In this document: positions 12,419 through 23,234 of the stretch, in pieces
Numbering within the stretch: the stretch's first letter is position 1
How the letters are laid out: every line of letters starts with the position of its first letter
Assembly: GCA_021292105.1 (NCBI GenBank)
Contig: CM037864.1
Coordinates: 41,282,514 to 41,346,513, forward strand
DNA from: Anadara kagoshimensis
Lineage: Eukaryota; Mollusca; Bivalvia; Arcoida; Arcidae
Direction of reading: 5' to 3'
DNA: 64,000 nucleotides
Program-made: the position numbers and the translations under genes
Notes under the pieces: generated by a model
Seen by the model: the letters and a program-made list of their open reading frames with translations, nothing else
Told to the model about the DNA's origin: nothing
The model's database searches: none

Positions 12419-13007
12419 GGTTACCATGGCAACCGATCAAAAACAGACCCCTTGTTTCAGGTAAAATCTGAACTTGGTGCTTTTGAAACAATGACATTTG
12501 CATACATATCATTGTTATATTTATAAAAATCGTTTTGAAACAATCCAAAATTGCATGAATAGGATTAAACTTATTACTCAATCAAAAAAAAAATACATAA
12601 TTTGATAAAATAATATTTTTATTTGTTGTCATGGCAACCAAAATACTAGTTTCAGTACTATGAAACATCTTTGTTTTATTTTTCCAATGCCTTAACACAC
12701 ACATAGTTTTATATCAATTTAGAGGACATGTTCTCAAAAAACCATTATTACAGAATTCTATGATAATGCGATTTCCTTTAAAAACAAAATACAACATTTT
12801 AGGTAAAAAAATAATACGTATCCATAGCAACGATGCGGGTGCAATATATTATGACCATGTTAATAATGAAGTTTGACTTTTCGTTTTATTGGCATAGTGT
12901 GAGGTTTAAACAATATTACCAAGCATGCATATTCTTTTTAACATTTTCTTTTTTTTTTCTTTTGATGAAAAGGTCTTTTTAAATAAAACACTAGTTGCTA
13001 TAGTAAT
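12419..13007. promoter_or_regulatory. Cluster of four X-box-like motifs
   Basis: GGTTACCATGGCAACC (12419-12434), GTTGTCATGGCAAC (12625-12638), GTATCCATAGCAAC (12818-12831) and GTTGCTATAGTAAT (12994-13007, last base off consensus) fit the RFX X-box pattern as I know it. Spacing is about 205, 193 and 176 bp. A candidate RFX-bound enhancer, or the remains of an old roughly 190-bp tandem repeat; the flanks are too diverged to decide by eye. Confidence 0.35.
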
Positions 13008-13202
13008 AGCCACTAACCAATTTAAAACAAAAGGTCAATTTCGTCTGTCGGTTCGCGGATCACATTTATCCGGATACGCTGGTGTCTTACTTCATCCAGG
13101 TACTGATCGACATGGTGTAAATGAAAAACTGACTGTACATAAATACTGATATAATCATCCTATTTAAACTGCAGAATGTTCAATGTCCATAACGATTTAA
13201 AC

Positions 13203-13494
13203 ACAACGGTAGCTCATTCTATATGTGGGAGGTCGCGACCGGTAATGACAAAAACTTTGAAGTATTTAGAGACCGTTATTTCGACAAACTCTGGCATTTA
13301 AAAATGCAAGCCACCACAGGGACCTTAACACCGATGCCTCGTGTCACTGTAGGCTTGACACGCCAAAGAACCATCACCCCTGTACACTGCCCTGAGCACA
13401 TGTCAAATGTCACTTCACTTATACCTAGTGACGTATCGATATAAGTGAATTATTCTTGACTGCGACGTTAAACCCACATTCAATCAATCCAAGA
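13203..13494 (+). mobile_element. SINE family A copy
   Basis: Plus strand. The degraded head (GGTAGCTCATTC, GGGAGGTCGCGACC) leads to the conserved 3' half: GCTTGACACGCCAAAGAACC, CGATATAAGTGAATTATTCT, TGACTGCGACGTTAAACCCA, then a CAATCAATC tail. Confidence 0.8.
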
Positions 13495-14648
13495 AATAGT
13501 AAACTTGGCAATAACGATAATATTTCATATGCAGTAGCAGCGGCATATGGATCCTTTGGCTCATCAAGTTTGACCCTGTCACTTGACCTTCAATTTAAAT
13601 ATTTATTAAGAATGCTCGATTATGAAGTACAGGGTGTACTTGCTTCATATAAGACGTTTGATTTTAGACTTTTTTTTAAAAAAAAATTACAAAAATACGA
13701 TATTTTGGCAGAGTGTTTATAAACAGGGGCAAATCTATTCAAACCGTGTTATTGTATGCGTATATTCACGCCTGAATGCGTTCATTTATCAAGTATGATC
13801 CCTATTTGCATTATTTAGACTCCCCATATTTTCAAAAACTCTACTGACACGGGTTAATAAATTAGCAGTGAACCATCGGCCCTCATTCATGTGGGTGATG
13901 CTGCTGATGATGATGATGATGAGAGAGATGGTCAAAATGTTGATATTGAGACAATTTTAGCTCCATCACATTCTTAAAGTAGTGGGGACACCAGCAACAA
14001 TGCGGGATAAAAACTAGCGTCAACTAACTTACCGTAAATCTGGGGACGCGAGTTTTGTATTTACATAGGTATATATTCCGCGCATCACTAGTGTTGGTCG
14101 AGTTTTTAAAAATGTTTCCAATATCTACACACTATACATATGTCGCAAAATTACTTGTGACATTAACGCATCAAGAAGGTACTTGTACAAATATGTGACA
14201 TGATCTGTAAGGGTACAACACTCGTCGGTGAGACACTTTTACCGAACGCTGCATTAACATTATTTTAAATGCCTTAACCGAGGGAAGTATATTTCATATT
14301 TGACTACTTATCCTATAAAATTAATGGAAATTTTAAAAATAGGTATTTAATTCCCTTCCGGGGTTGGTTCAAAAATACCCTTTTTTCTAATAGTTTGATA
14401 TTTAAAGGTACCCTCGCATAGTGAATATTTTCCCAACCTTGCCAATTACGAGCTTTAGCTTCCGATGTGAAAGAGTATATTTTTCATATGCGCCTGTGTC
14501 TTAGGAAATGTTGAATTATATATTTAAGTACATTTTGTCTAATTTACCAGCCGCGTGACTAAAACATTGAACAATTTAATACTGACAAACTTTAAATAAG
14601 TTGATCAATACGAGTTGGTATTTTAGTTGGAACAAGTTAATACTAGTC

Positions 14649-14762
14649 CGACTAATCAGCCCACTAAACCCCCATTTTAATTTTTTGACTTTTTGGAGGT
14701 TTGTGCGACTAATCAGCCCACTAAACCCCCATTTTAATTTTTTGACTTTTTGGAGGTTTGTG
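14649..14762. repeat. Perfect 57-bp tandem duplication
   Basis: CGACTAATCAGCCCACTAAA...TTTTTGGAGGTTTGTG occurs twice with no difference seen (14649-14705 and 14706-14762), implying a recent event. Confidence 0.92.
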
Positions 14763-15369
14763 ATCTGACAGCTTCCATTATTGAATTCTTGAAATTTCTG
14801 GCGAAAACGGCAGAAACGAAAACACGCGTCGATAATTTTCAGTATTTCCTTACCTCGCTCTTGTTGACAACATGGAACATTTCCTAAAACATTATTCTAC
14901 CGATCCATGCTTAATTTTTAATTAAAATCAATCGATATCGGTAGAAATACAAGGTTTTCTGATGTCTCTTCAGCTCTCTGTCACTTTCACATCGTGAAGA
15001 CATTACTAATTTGCATTGACCAATCAGATCGCGCGTTGCATTTGGATGGTGAAACTCTCAGTTCTATCTTTAGAAAGCACAGTACTTAATTTTGAGAAAT
15101 TAGACAATTGCATAAAAATTGAACAAGTTGGCATAAAATATAAAACGAGTTGACAAAAGTCGGAACTGGACCATATTGACACCGTATTTAGACACCGCGC
15201 GGGGATACTATGGGTCTACAGACGATGTCATAAACGTTTATATGCGGTAGAAAAGTCGGTATAAAATAACAAAAAATTGTGAACATTGATGAGAACGGTT
15301 AACTAATTTCATCCAAAAGAGAGAGAGAAAAAAAATAATAAGGTCGGTCGTGTCCGAACATCCATCCAT

Positions 15370-15408
15370 CAAGTTTGAATGCCAACGCGCTAACCATTGC
15401 ACCATGTA
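15370..15408 (-). mobile_element. Possible SINE head remnant
   Basis: On the minus strand ATGGTGCAATGGTTAGCGCG resembles a tRNA A-box region; no B-box follows. Confidence 0.3.
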
Positions 15409-16262
15409 CAACATTACGCAACGCTGCTTTTAAAATTGTGTTATTTTTGATACTGATAAATGGCCCTGTTTTTGGCAATTTTTATATCTTTTTTCTTATT
15501 CTGTTAATTATTAAACTGTCGATAATGTCAACATGTAGTTGTTTCTTTCCAATCCATTTTTATTGGGGTTTATTTCAACATTGACTGTATTTTACGTTTT
15601 CACTGTGTCCGGGTCGCGCACTGTCTCATTGTACGGAATCATTATTTCCACATTGTGAGAAACATTAGGTAAAGTTCCTAAAATTCTTTTATCACCTAAA
15701 TTACACAAAGCAAAAAAAGACAGAAAGAACCATATTCGTATACATTTTGGCAACAGTTTAAATCCCGGTTTACGTCAGGGTTTGGAAGGTGCTCCAAAAG
15801 GAGGAAGGAGTTACCATGAAAAACGAAGCGTCGACGTGAAAATTGACAATTTTTCACACACATTTTGTTAAAATGAAGGGTGTGCACAGCCATTAACCAC
15901 AATATGTTGTATATAGATCGAAAGATATTACAAAAACCATTTAATACTGAAAAAATGGTGGTGGTTAACTAATGCGCACATATTTAATTTTTGAAATGTG
16001 TGCAACAAAAATGCACATTTTCTCAATTTTGTGCGTTTCTAACTAACTTTATGGCGATTTATCATAATCCTGGGTAATATTTTGCTGAAAAAAAACACAC
16101 AGGGTGCAAGTACTGATATTACTTAATATAAAACGAAAGATATTTTGGTGATTATTCTGTCTTTATTTTTTACCAAAATTTAGGCCGATACAGGCGCAAA
16201 TGAATTTAGCCCTTTACCATAAGTTAAAATTTGTCTTACATTCATGTATTGCTTATGTTTGT

Positions 16263-16264
16263 GC

Positions 16265-16319
<55 letters not shown>
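16263..16319. repeat. (GCTC)n/(CT)n microsatellite
   Basis: GCTC repeats pass into about 22 CT units. Confidence 0.95.
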
Positions 16320-16322
<3 letters not shown>

Positions 16323-16710
16323 TTTCTAAATTCCATAATTTGAACAGCTGAAAACTAACACATTTACAAACTACACAATAAATGTATTTGTAAAATATAG
16401 AAAAATATATATCAAGTCACTAATTAATTAGTTTTGTCAATAAAATTTACACACAGATGTATAAAATGAGAAAATAAAACAATGTAAACTAATTCTAATC
16501 CCTCATTCATATCCAGAAGGGATTTGTCAGATATATTGACTTAAATGAAATGCCACCATGCTTTCTGTTTCCTCGTGGGTAAAATAGATTTACTAACTTA
16601 CAGGAATAAATGAATAAACAATTTGTCATATATTGAACACAATACTCTAATGAGCTTACATGGAAGCTCACTTGGGTCTATAGTGTCCTGTTGTCTCCAT
16701 ATTATTTGTA

Positions 16711-17090
16711 GTGATTATCATGAAGGCAGGCATACTTGTACCTCAATTATAACCAATCACTCAAGTTCCATCCCAGCACATTGCAAAAGTAAAAATTTCT
16801 GCCATTTCACCTATGGCTGATGATGTCTTGATATAAGTGAAATATTCTTGACTGGGGCATGAAACCCTATTCAATCAATCAACTAATCGATAAATCATCT
16901 CTTTAAAACTTATAGTGATTATAATGAAGGCAGACATTCTTGTACCTTAATTATAATCACTCAAGTTCCCTTCCAGCACAGGCAAAAAATCTGAAATTTC
17001 ACCTATAATCAGTGATGTCTCAGTATGAGTGAAATATTCTTGACTGGGCTATAAAATCCCATATTATCAATCAATCAATCAATCTAGCAG
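16711..17090 (+). mobile_element. Two SINE family A 3' halves in tandem
   Basis: Two similar segments (16711-16890 and 16913-17090) each contain AGTGATTAT(C/A)ATGAAGGCAG, then AATCACTCAAGTTCC, then the family A 3' end (GTGAAATATTCTTGACTGGG) and a CAATCAATCAATC tail. The first has the fuller SINE body. The shared leader shows that the unit was duplicated after insertion. The second tail ends about 40 bp beyond the donor of the exon at 17130-17348. Confidence 0.78.
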
Positions 17091-17129
17091 TAACATGTGA
17101 AAGAAAAAATAAAATATGATGATACATAC

Positions 17130-17348
17130 ATGTCCTTGTCTTTGTATTTGTATTTATTAAGCAGGTGAGTCCAGTCACCCATATATTGGCTTCATCTGGC
17201 GTATTGGCAATCAAATCCATGGAATCAAAATCATCACCAAATATAATGGAAAAGGCACACTCATCCTGATAAATCCCAGCTATCTCTTTATTTTTTAATG
17301 CATCTGTTGTTTTACCAACTCGCACTTCTTTTATTGTTCCAACAGGTA
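17130..17348 (-). CDS. PLCL-like: PLC-like protein exon: C-terminal half of PH domain
   Basis: A minus-strand exon of 219 bp, phase 1 at both ends. The acceptor is TTATTTTGTAG and the donor is ACAT|GTATGT. It encodes PVGTIKEVRVGKTTDALKNK, then EIAGIYQDECAFSIIFGDDF, then DSMDLIANTPDEANIWVTGL, then TCLI. Joining the last A of the previous exon to TA gives ATA (Ile), so the frame reads ...KPHKAR-I-PVGTIKEV. PLCL proteins have an equivalent I-K-E-V-R-x-G-K-x-T, E-x-CAFSI-x-x-G and D-L-x-AN...ANIWV-x-GL, including the invariant Trp of the PH C-terminal helix. Residues after TCLI (NTNTKTRT) run to the donor and are less certain. Inactive PLC-like proteins keep the PLC domain order but lose catalysis; the catalytic region is not in this window, so the inactive status is inferred from PH similarity only. 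Confidence 0.92.
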
Positions 17349-17660
17349 CTACAAAATAACAATTATAGAAGAATTCAAATTAGAATGTTAAAATCAATAT
17401 TTTACCATAAAATCTGAATCTGTTTATATAACAGATCTGCTGAAAAGGTCTCTTACATTGAGTATCAAAGTCAGACACAAACATACCAAACAACAATCCC
17501 AAATGTGAAACACAAACATAGCAGTCCATTTCCAAACCACAATTCAAAAGGCAAAGTAAAAACTTTGACAAATTAAGTTAAACACATGAACTTACTCCAG
17601 GGATGTGAGGCAAGGTGCTCCAGAAGGATTTTACGACAAATCTTCAAAGACTTAAATGTT

Positions 17661-17661
<1 letters not shown>

Positions 17662-17702
<41 letters not shown>
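17662..17702. repeat. (CT)n microsatellite
   Basis: About 20 uninterrupted CT units. Confidence 0.95.
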
Positions 17703-17705
<3 letters not shown>

Positions 17706-18309
17706 CTATGGATGACTCAAATTCTATTTAGTTAATTTATCATCCTTAACTAACAGCATACAATTAAAGTCAGAATCACAGTCAATTACATTGTATGATT
17801 ATGTTTTTGATATTCTGGACATCAAATGATTAAAACACGAAATTGAAAAGAACTTATCCAGCGCAGATATTATTGAAATAAACACTGTCAGGGATGTTAA
17901 AGAAGATTTATTTCATCAATCCAGAAGAAGTATATTACAGAATCATCAGGGACTAATAAGCATGAAGCAGTCTTCACTTGGGACTGTCTTAAATCTTTGA
18001 GTTGTACCTGCATTATAAATCTTACCCGCAATATGATGTCAAAGAACAACATTAATGTGGATCATATCAAAAGACAAATTGTCAAGAACATCTTTAAAGC
18101 AGTATATAATCATGCCGATTGTTAATTCATTGTAGATACTTGAGAAGACTTATACAGTCCTATTTCTAGATACATAAATATGATAATGGTAAGCAACTGA
18201 AATGGACAAGTGTATCAAAATCTATTTTTTATAGTTATAAATTATCATTTTTCTGTTTTTTTCACAAGCCAAATGTTTTCCACTGGCAAAATTTAAACTA
18301 AGGCTCAGT

Positions 18310-18657
18310 ACTATAGTACCTTAGTGGGTAAAGTACTGTCTCTGTATGCGGGAGGTCATGGTTCGCACATCATCTAGGTCTAAATAGGAAGTGACTATTC
18401 TTTTGCCAAGCACTTGGCATTTAAAAAAGAAAGTCATGAGTTCTTTGGTCGAAACCTTTTCAAAACCAATGCCCTGTTTCACAGCAGATGTGGCATGCTA
18501 AAGAACCCTCCAGCACATTTCCCTTAGTGCACTGCAAAGATCAAATATATTCTGCCACTTGAAGTACAGCTGGTGACATATCGCAAATTAAGTGGAATAT
18601 TCTTGACTGCGATGTAAAACCCTATTTAATCAATCTAGCAATCAATCAAATTATGCT
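18310..18657 (+). mobile_element. SINE family A copy, near full length
   Basis: The head has CCTTAGTGGGTAAAGTACTG and GGGAGGTCATGGTTCGCAC, followed by GCCAAGCACTTGGCATTT, GTGGCATGCTAAAGAACCCT, GTGGAATATTCTTGACTGCG and an AATCAATC tail. Confidence 0.85.
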
Positions 18658-19389
18658 ACTAAACCATTAAAACTGAGTATAATATCTCAGTATCAATGAA
18701 CAACAATAAACCATATTGTCTGTTACTAGTTTTATACTTTATTTCATTAATTTATTACTGATGTCTTTTTTAACTATAAACTTTGTATTCATGTTTCGGT
18801 CATATTCAATTTTAAATGTTTTTACTCAAGTGAAATTTGATTTTTGCATCAATTTGCATATTTATTAGATACCAAAGTTCTCATGAACAAAACAGAATTT
18901 CCATTGAAATCAAAAGCTTTAATAGCAAGTTAACTTACAAGGTTACCAATATTATAAATTCTGATAAGCACATAGCTAAAAAGAAGCAGTCGAAACTCAA
19001 CTGCGAAGCTGCCACGATATGGATAGCCAATAGCAGCTGTTGAAAAATTTCAGAGACACTGTACATGTTTAAGTAACAAGGGACAGAGCTCAGCTTTCAA
19101 TTTGCTACTAGTTTCTTAGCTCCGTGTTAAACTTTCAACAGATCTGTACTGTATCCTACTGAAGATTTGTTTGTTTGTCATTGGCTAGTTCACTGCTTTT
19201 GACCATGTGACCATGGAAACCACTGATAATAAAATCAGAAAGTCAAAAGGTTTAATTACTTTTAAGATAATTAAACTTTGGAAGCCAAGAACTAATTAAA
19301 GCAATCTTGTACCATTCTTTTGTCATTGACTTCCGTTCATTGCCTAATATTTTCGCCCACATAGCAATTCCTGAAAGAGTTTTAATTAT

Positions 19390-19610
19390 ATCTAAAGCCA
19401 TTTTTTTCTTTTTTCAAAATCGATATAAAAATTTTAAAAATATTTTAAAAAAGGGTTATCATTTAAATATTATAATATTGTGTATCACAGTTAACAAAAG
19501 CCATTTTGCCTTTTTTTTCAAAATTGTCTTTTTATATAAAAATTTAAAAATCTTTTTAAAAGGGGTTATCATTTAAATATTACAATATTGAGTATCACAG
19601 TGAACAAATT
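19390..19610. repeat. Tandem duplication, about 103 bp
   Basis: Two copies from AAAGCCATTTT to GTATCACAGT(T/G)AACAAA, each containing GGGTTATCATTTAAATATTA. Confidence 0.85.
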
Positions 19611-20014
19611 GTGACAAATGACAGAAGTTTCAATTTCATCATTAAATGACTGTTCTAACCACGATATAATTCCCAAAACAAAAACAGCATTAAATATTGA
19701 ACTAATCCTGTAATATGTTGTTTATCAAGCATGGATTATGTTGTACAACTCACATATAACATTTTACCATTAAATGTTATTTTATTCCCATATGAGGTAT
19801 TATGTATACATGACCACTTTAAAGCACCTTTGGGGCCCTATATACAAGTAAAACAAATACCACTTTTCTGATGTTTCCAGGTCATCCATGTGAAGCTGGC
19901 TATGGCTACTAAAATCTAATACTGGTCCCCGAGACATTAATTCATGTATGGGAACTAATAGCTAAATCACTTTATTGTAATTCAAATACAAATTAAAATG
20001 GAGTTTATAAAGAG

Positions 20015-20243
20015 TGGAGTGGTAAAATGGTGTTTAACGTCACAGTCAATATTCTTTTATTAATATCAAGACCGTCAGTTCTGGGATGGTGGAGGAAACT
20101 GGAGTACCCAGAGACAACCCACTGGCCTTAAGCAAGGGAACTGACAAATTTTCTCGCACTAGAATCTGTCCAGAGTGGGACTCCAACCTATGTGGTGAAA
20201 GGGGCTGTGATCTGTAAGCTTTAGACAACTTATTCACCATGGC
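20015..20243 (-). mobile_element. SINE family B copy, near full length
   Basis: Minus strand. Tail GAGTGGAGTGG...GTTTAACGTCACAGTCAA, then GTTCTGGGATGGTGGAGGAA, CTGGAGTACCCAGAGACAAC, GCACTAGAATCTGTCCAGAG, and a head region with GTGATCTGTAAGCTTTAGAC. Confidence 0.85.
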
Positions 20244-20987
20244 CGAGTTTATTGTACCTTGATGTTCGATTCATCATTGCAACTGAACATTATCATCTTT
20301 TAAATACTATGATTTTTTTTTTTTAAAACAGTCACTTCAAATATATACAGAAATTCCATCTTAGAAAATATATTTTGAATTTTTTTTGCACTTTTAATAT
20401 TAAAAATTTTAAATTTTTAACAGCATGTCTATGTATTTTTTAGGATTGGAATTCTTTCCCTGTGACCAGCAAAAATGTTCTAATGTCTTGGTACTAGAAG
20501 AATAAGCATCGTTAAGAGTCACGTCAAATAACATCAACCATCTAATCATGTTCATTAAACTAATCCAATACACCACATAACTGCAAAGTTTATTTTCTGA
20601 TATCATATTATGGGGAATGATATCAGATTAATACAATGGCAGTATTGGAAATCTAACTATCGTGATCTTGTTATACAATTATTATAGGCAATTAGGGATG
20701 GTTGAGTAAGAACATTCTGTATCATTAACTTGTAACAAAAAGACCTGTATGGTACATGTATTCTCGCCAATTTGCTTTTCTTTCATGTGGTCACAATTTC
20801 AATAAATGGCAAAAGTGTTCATTCTAGAATTTTTCGGATGTGGCCATTTTCAATACCTTTCCTCTAAAACACCACAAAGCATATTTTTGTATTGATGTAA
20901 AGTTAAATATTGCCTGCTAAGGCTCATTTGGCAAAAAAAAGTATCAATGGCCAAATGACTTCTTCTAGAATCAACACTGTGGCAAAA

Positions 20988-21196
20988 TACTGTATAATGC
21001 TTATATTTCACTGTGGTTTTATTTTTGTTATATTCGCCGTTCAGTGTATTCGGGCCACCATAAAACCGCCGCAAAGATACAGCATTTTGAGGCATTAAGT
21101 AATGTTGCTCGAGAACACTTGACACCACGAAAAAACATTAGACATCTTCAAAATGTCAAAAATTTGACACCGCGAAAATAAAGCAATATACAGTAT
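20988..21196. mobile_element. MITE with 'TACTGTA' inverted ends
   Basis: The left end ATACTGTATAATGCTTATAT is complementary to the right end ending GCAATATACAGTAT. Inside are GTGGTTTTATTTTTG and GACACCGCGAAAATAAA. This resembles a common marine-invertebrate MITE type with 'CGCGAAAATA' motifs (from memory). Confidence 0.7.
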
Positions 21197-21388
21197 TTTA
21201 GTTTTGTTGGATACAAAATCAATCAAGATAATTTACCATTGGAGTAACAAAATTATGTCAAATGTCACAACAGAACAGTTAATGGCTTGATGTAACCAAA
21301 AGCAGTATTATTGTTCTCTGAAGTCTAGACCAAGTTCATTCTCCTCTGTGTGATATACTGGAATTATATCATCCTTCACAAACATAAA

Positions 21389-22530
21389 TATCTAGATTTA
21401 TCTAGTAACAATTACTTTTATTTCTGAACAAATTGAAACATGATCCTTAATTTACTCCCACAATCAGAGTTTTTTTTAGCAATAATACTTCTTTAGCATC
21501 TTGAATAGGTAGATCATTTTGTGTTATCAAGGTAAAAGTTTTTTTTACAAATAGAGAAACGTAAGCTCTTCTACAAGGCAAGCTAAATATAAGCTCTTCT
21601 ACACGGCAAGCTAAATATAAGCTCTTCTACAAGGCAAGCTAAATATGAGTAGAGTGACATAAAGTAATGGACTTTTATGCCCTAGTCAAGATTCTTTTTA
21701 CTTATATTAGGTTCTGGGATGGTGGAGGAAACCCAAGTTACTGCAAAAATCACCAACCTTCAGCAAGAGAACTTACCAACCTTTTGTCCTCCACTTTTCG
21801 AAGAAATAAACTTTCACAAAACTGGATGCAAAGCATCAACATTGATAGGAGACGCCCATATCTAGTTTTATCTAGTAACAATTACTTTTATTTCTGAACA
21901 AATTGAAATGTGATCCTATTACTCCCACAATTAGAGTTTTTTTAAGCAATAATACTTCTTTAGCATCTTTAATACCTAGATCATTTTGTGTTATCAAGGT
22001 AAAAGTTATTTTTTTTACAAATGTAGAAACATTAAACCTCTTCTACAAGGCAAGCTAAACATGAGTAGAGTGAAATGGAGTAATGGAGTTTTATGCCCTA
22101 GTCAAGATTCTTTTTACTTATATTAGGTTCTGGGATGGTGGAGGAAACCCGAGTTACTGCAAAAATCACCAACCTTCAGCAAGAGAACTTACCAACCTTT
22201 TGTCCTCCACTTTTCCAAGAAATAAACTTTCACAAAACTGGATGCAAAGCATCAAAATTGATAGGAGACGCCCATATCTAGTTTTATCTAGTAAACAATT
22301 ACTTTTATTTCTGAACAAATTGAAATGTGATCCTACTTACTCCCACAATCGAAGTTATTTTTAAGCAATAATGCTTCTTTAGCATCTTTAATATGAAAAT
22401 CATTCTGGCTATCAAGGTAAAAGTTTTTTTTGCAAATGGAGAAACATAAGCTCATTGACAAGTCAAGCCAAACATAAGTAGAGTGGAATGAAGTAATAGA
22501 CTTTTATGCCTAGTCAAGATTCTTGGAACT
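21389..22530. repeat. Triple tandem duplication carrying a SINE
   Basis: Three units begin TCTAGTAA(A)CAATTACTTT at about 21399, 21870 and 22287. Units 1 and 2 each include the tail half of a family B SINE in minus orientation (21646-21787, 22064-22205). Unit 3 runs into a SINE copy that also keeps the head. Unit 1 has a further 28-bp triplication (21563-21646, AAGCTCTTCTACAAGGCAAG). Confidence 0.9.
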
Positions 22531-22627
22531 TGTTCACACTGGAATTTGTTGTGAGTGGGAATCAAACTTAGGCGGTGAGAGGCAGAGTTATCCATAATTA
22601 TGCCCTCTAGACCACTTGGCCACCAAC
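22476..22627 (-). mobile_element. SINE family B copy with internal deletion
   Basis: The tail GTAGAGTGGAATGAAGTAAT is joined after AGTCAAGATTCTTGGAAC to the head half (GTGAGTGGGAATCAAACTTA, CTCTAGACCACTTGGCCACC). Confidence 0.85.
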
Positions 22628-22914
22628 ATTCTACATCTAAACACGGAATAATTCACATCTAAACATGGAATAATTCATCACAGAATTTTGCCCTTCAGTG
22701 TATACATATGATATGTATTCAGAATACAGAAAGTGAATACTACACTTTCATCAAACTTTTGAACATGTTTCTATATGTTGTTGACTAATAGATAATGCAA
22801 GCCTAGGCTTATCAAGGACCTCAAAATGTTTTAAAGTCCCCATCACAATTTTAACGATAAGTGATCACAATATTAACGATAAGTGTGTTGTCTTTGTATT
22901 TAAATTTATTCTGA

Positions 22915-23110
22915 ATATAACTGACATCCCATAGTTCCATGTGACTTTCATTCTCAATTTTGATGTCACATGGTGGGTGTTGCTAGCTTAACAGAAGGTG
23001 CTTACCCTTCCAGAGCACTCAATCTCAATTCTGGTTGAAGTTTAACAAATTTTGCCAGTTTTGAAGTTTTTTTTTTTGCTTTTGGACTTGTGATTTTGTA
23101 TGTTTGATTT
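22915..23110 (+). repeat. Dispersed repeat 'CTTCCAGAGCAC', copy 1
   Basis: TGACATCCCATAGTTCCATG, TTGCTAGCTTAACAG, GGTGCTTACCCTTCCAGAGC, TTTGCCAGTTTTGAAG then GGACTTGTGATTTTGTATGT. Related copies lie at 42897, 43975 and 62815(-). Confidence 0.75.
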
Positions 23111-23234
23111 TGATTGTAAAATATAATTTGTACCAGTGTACAGTAAAACCTCGATACATCACCACCATTTGTTCAGTCAAAATTTGGCACATTAAAGGGG
23201 TTTGGCGATAAATATGCGGGGGAGGCAGATAAAG

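Larger units (their letters stand above)
1..17129 (-). other. Intron 3 of the PLC-like gene (partial) and its repeats
   Basis: Sequence 3' of the exon at 17130, running off the window. I could find no EF-hand or catalytic-domain exon here. Positions 1-1960, 3030-3955, 8420-8930, 9600-10335 and 13980-16260 hold no gene I can support apart from the repeats listed separately. Isolated reading frames of 60-115 codons in this part are not conserved-looking. An undetected short exon cannot be excluded. Confidence 0.6.

Noticed and set aside
13890..13978. Short plus-strand frame ending in an acidic run (DAADDDDDERDGQNVDIETI) that looks coding
   Set aside because: Only about 38 codons lie between stops. 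It depends on a GAT microsatellite, and no splice partner or family was recognised. It could be a transposase remnant.
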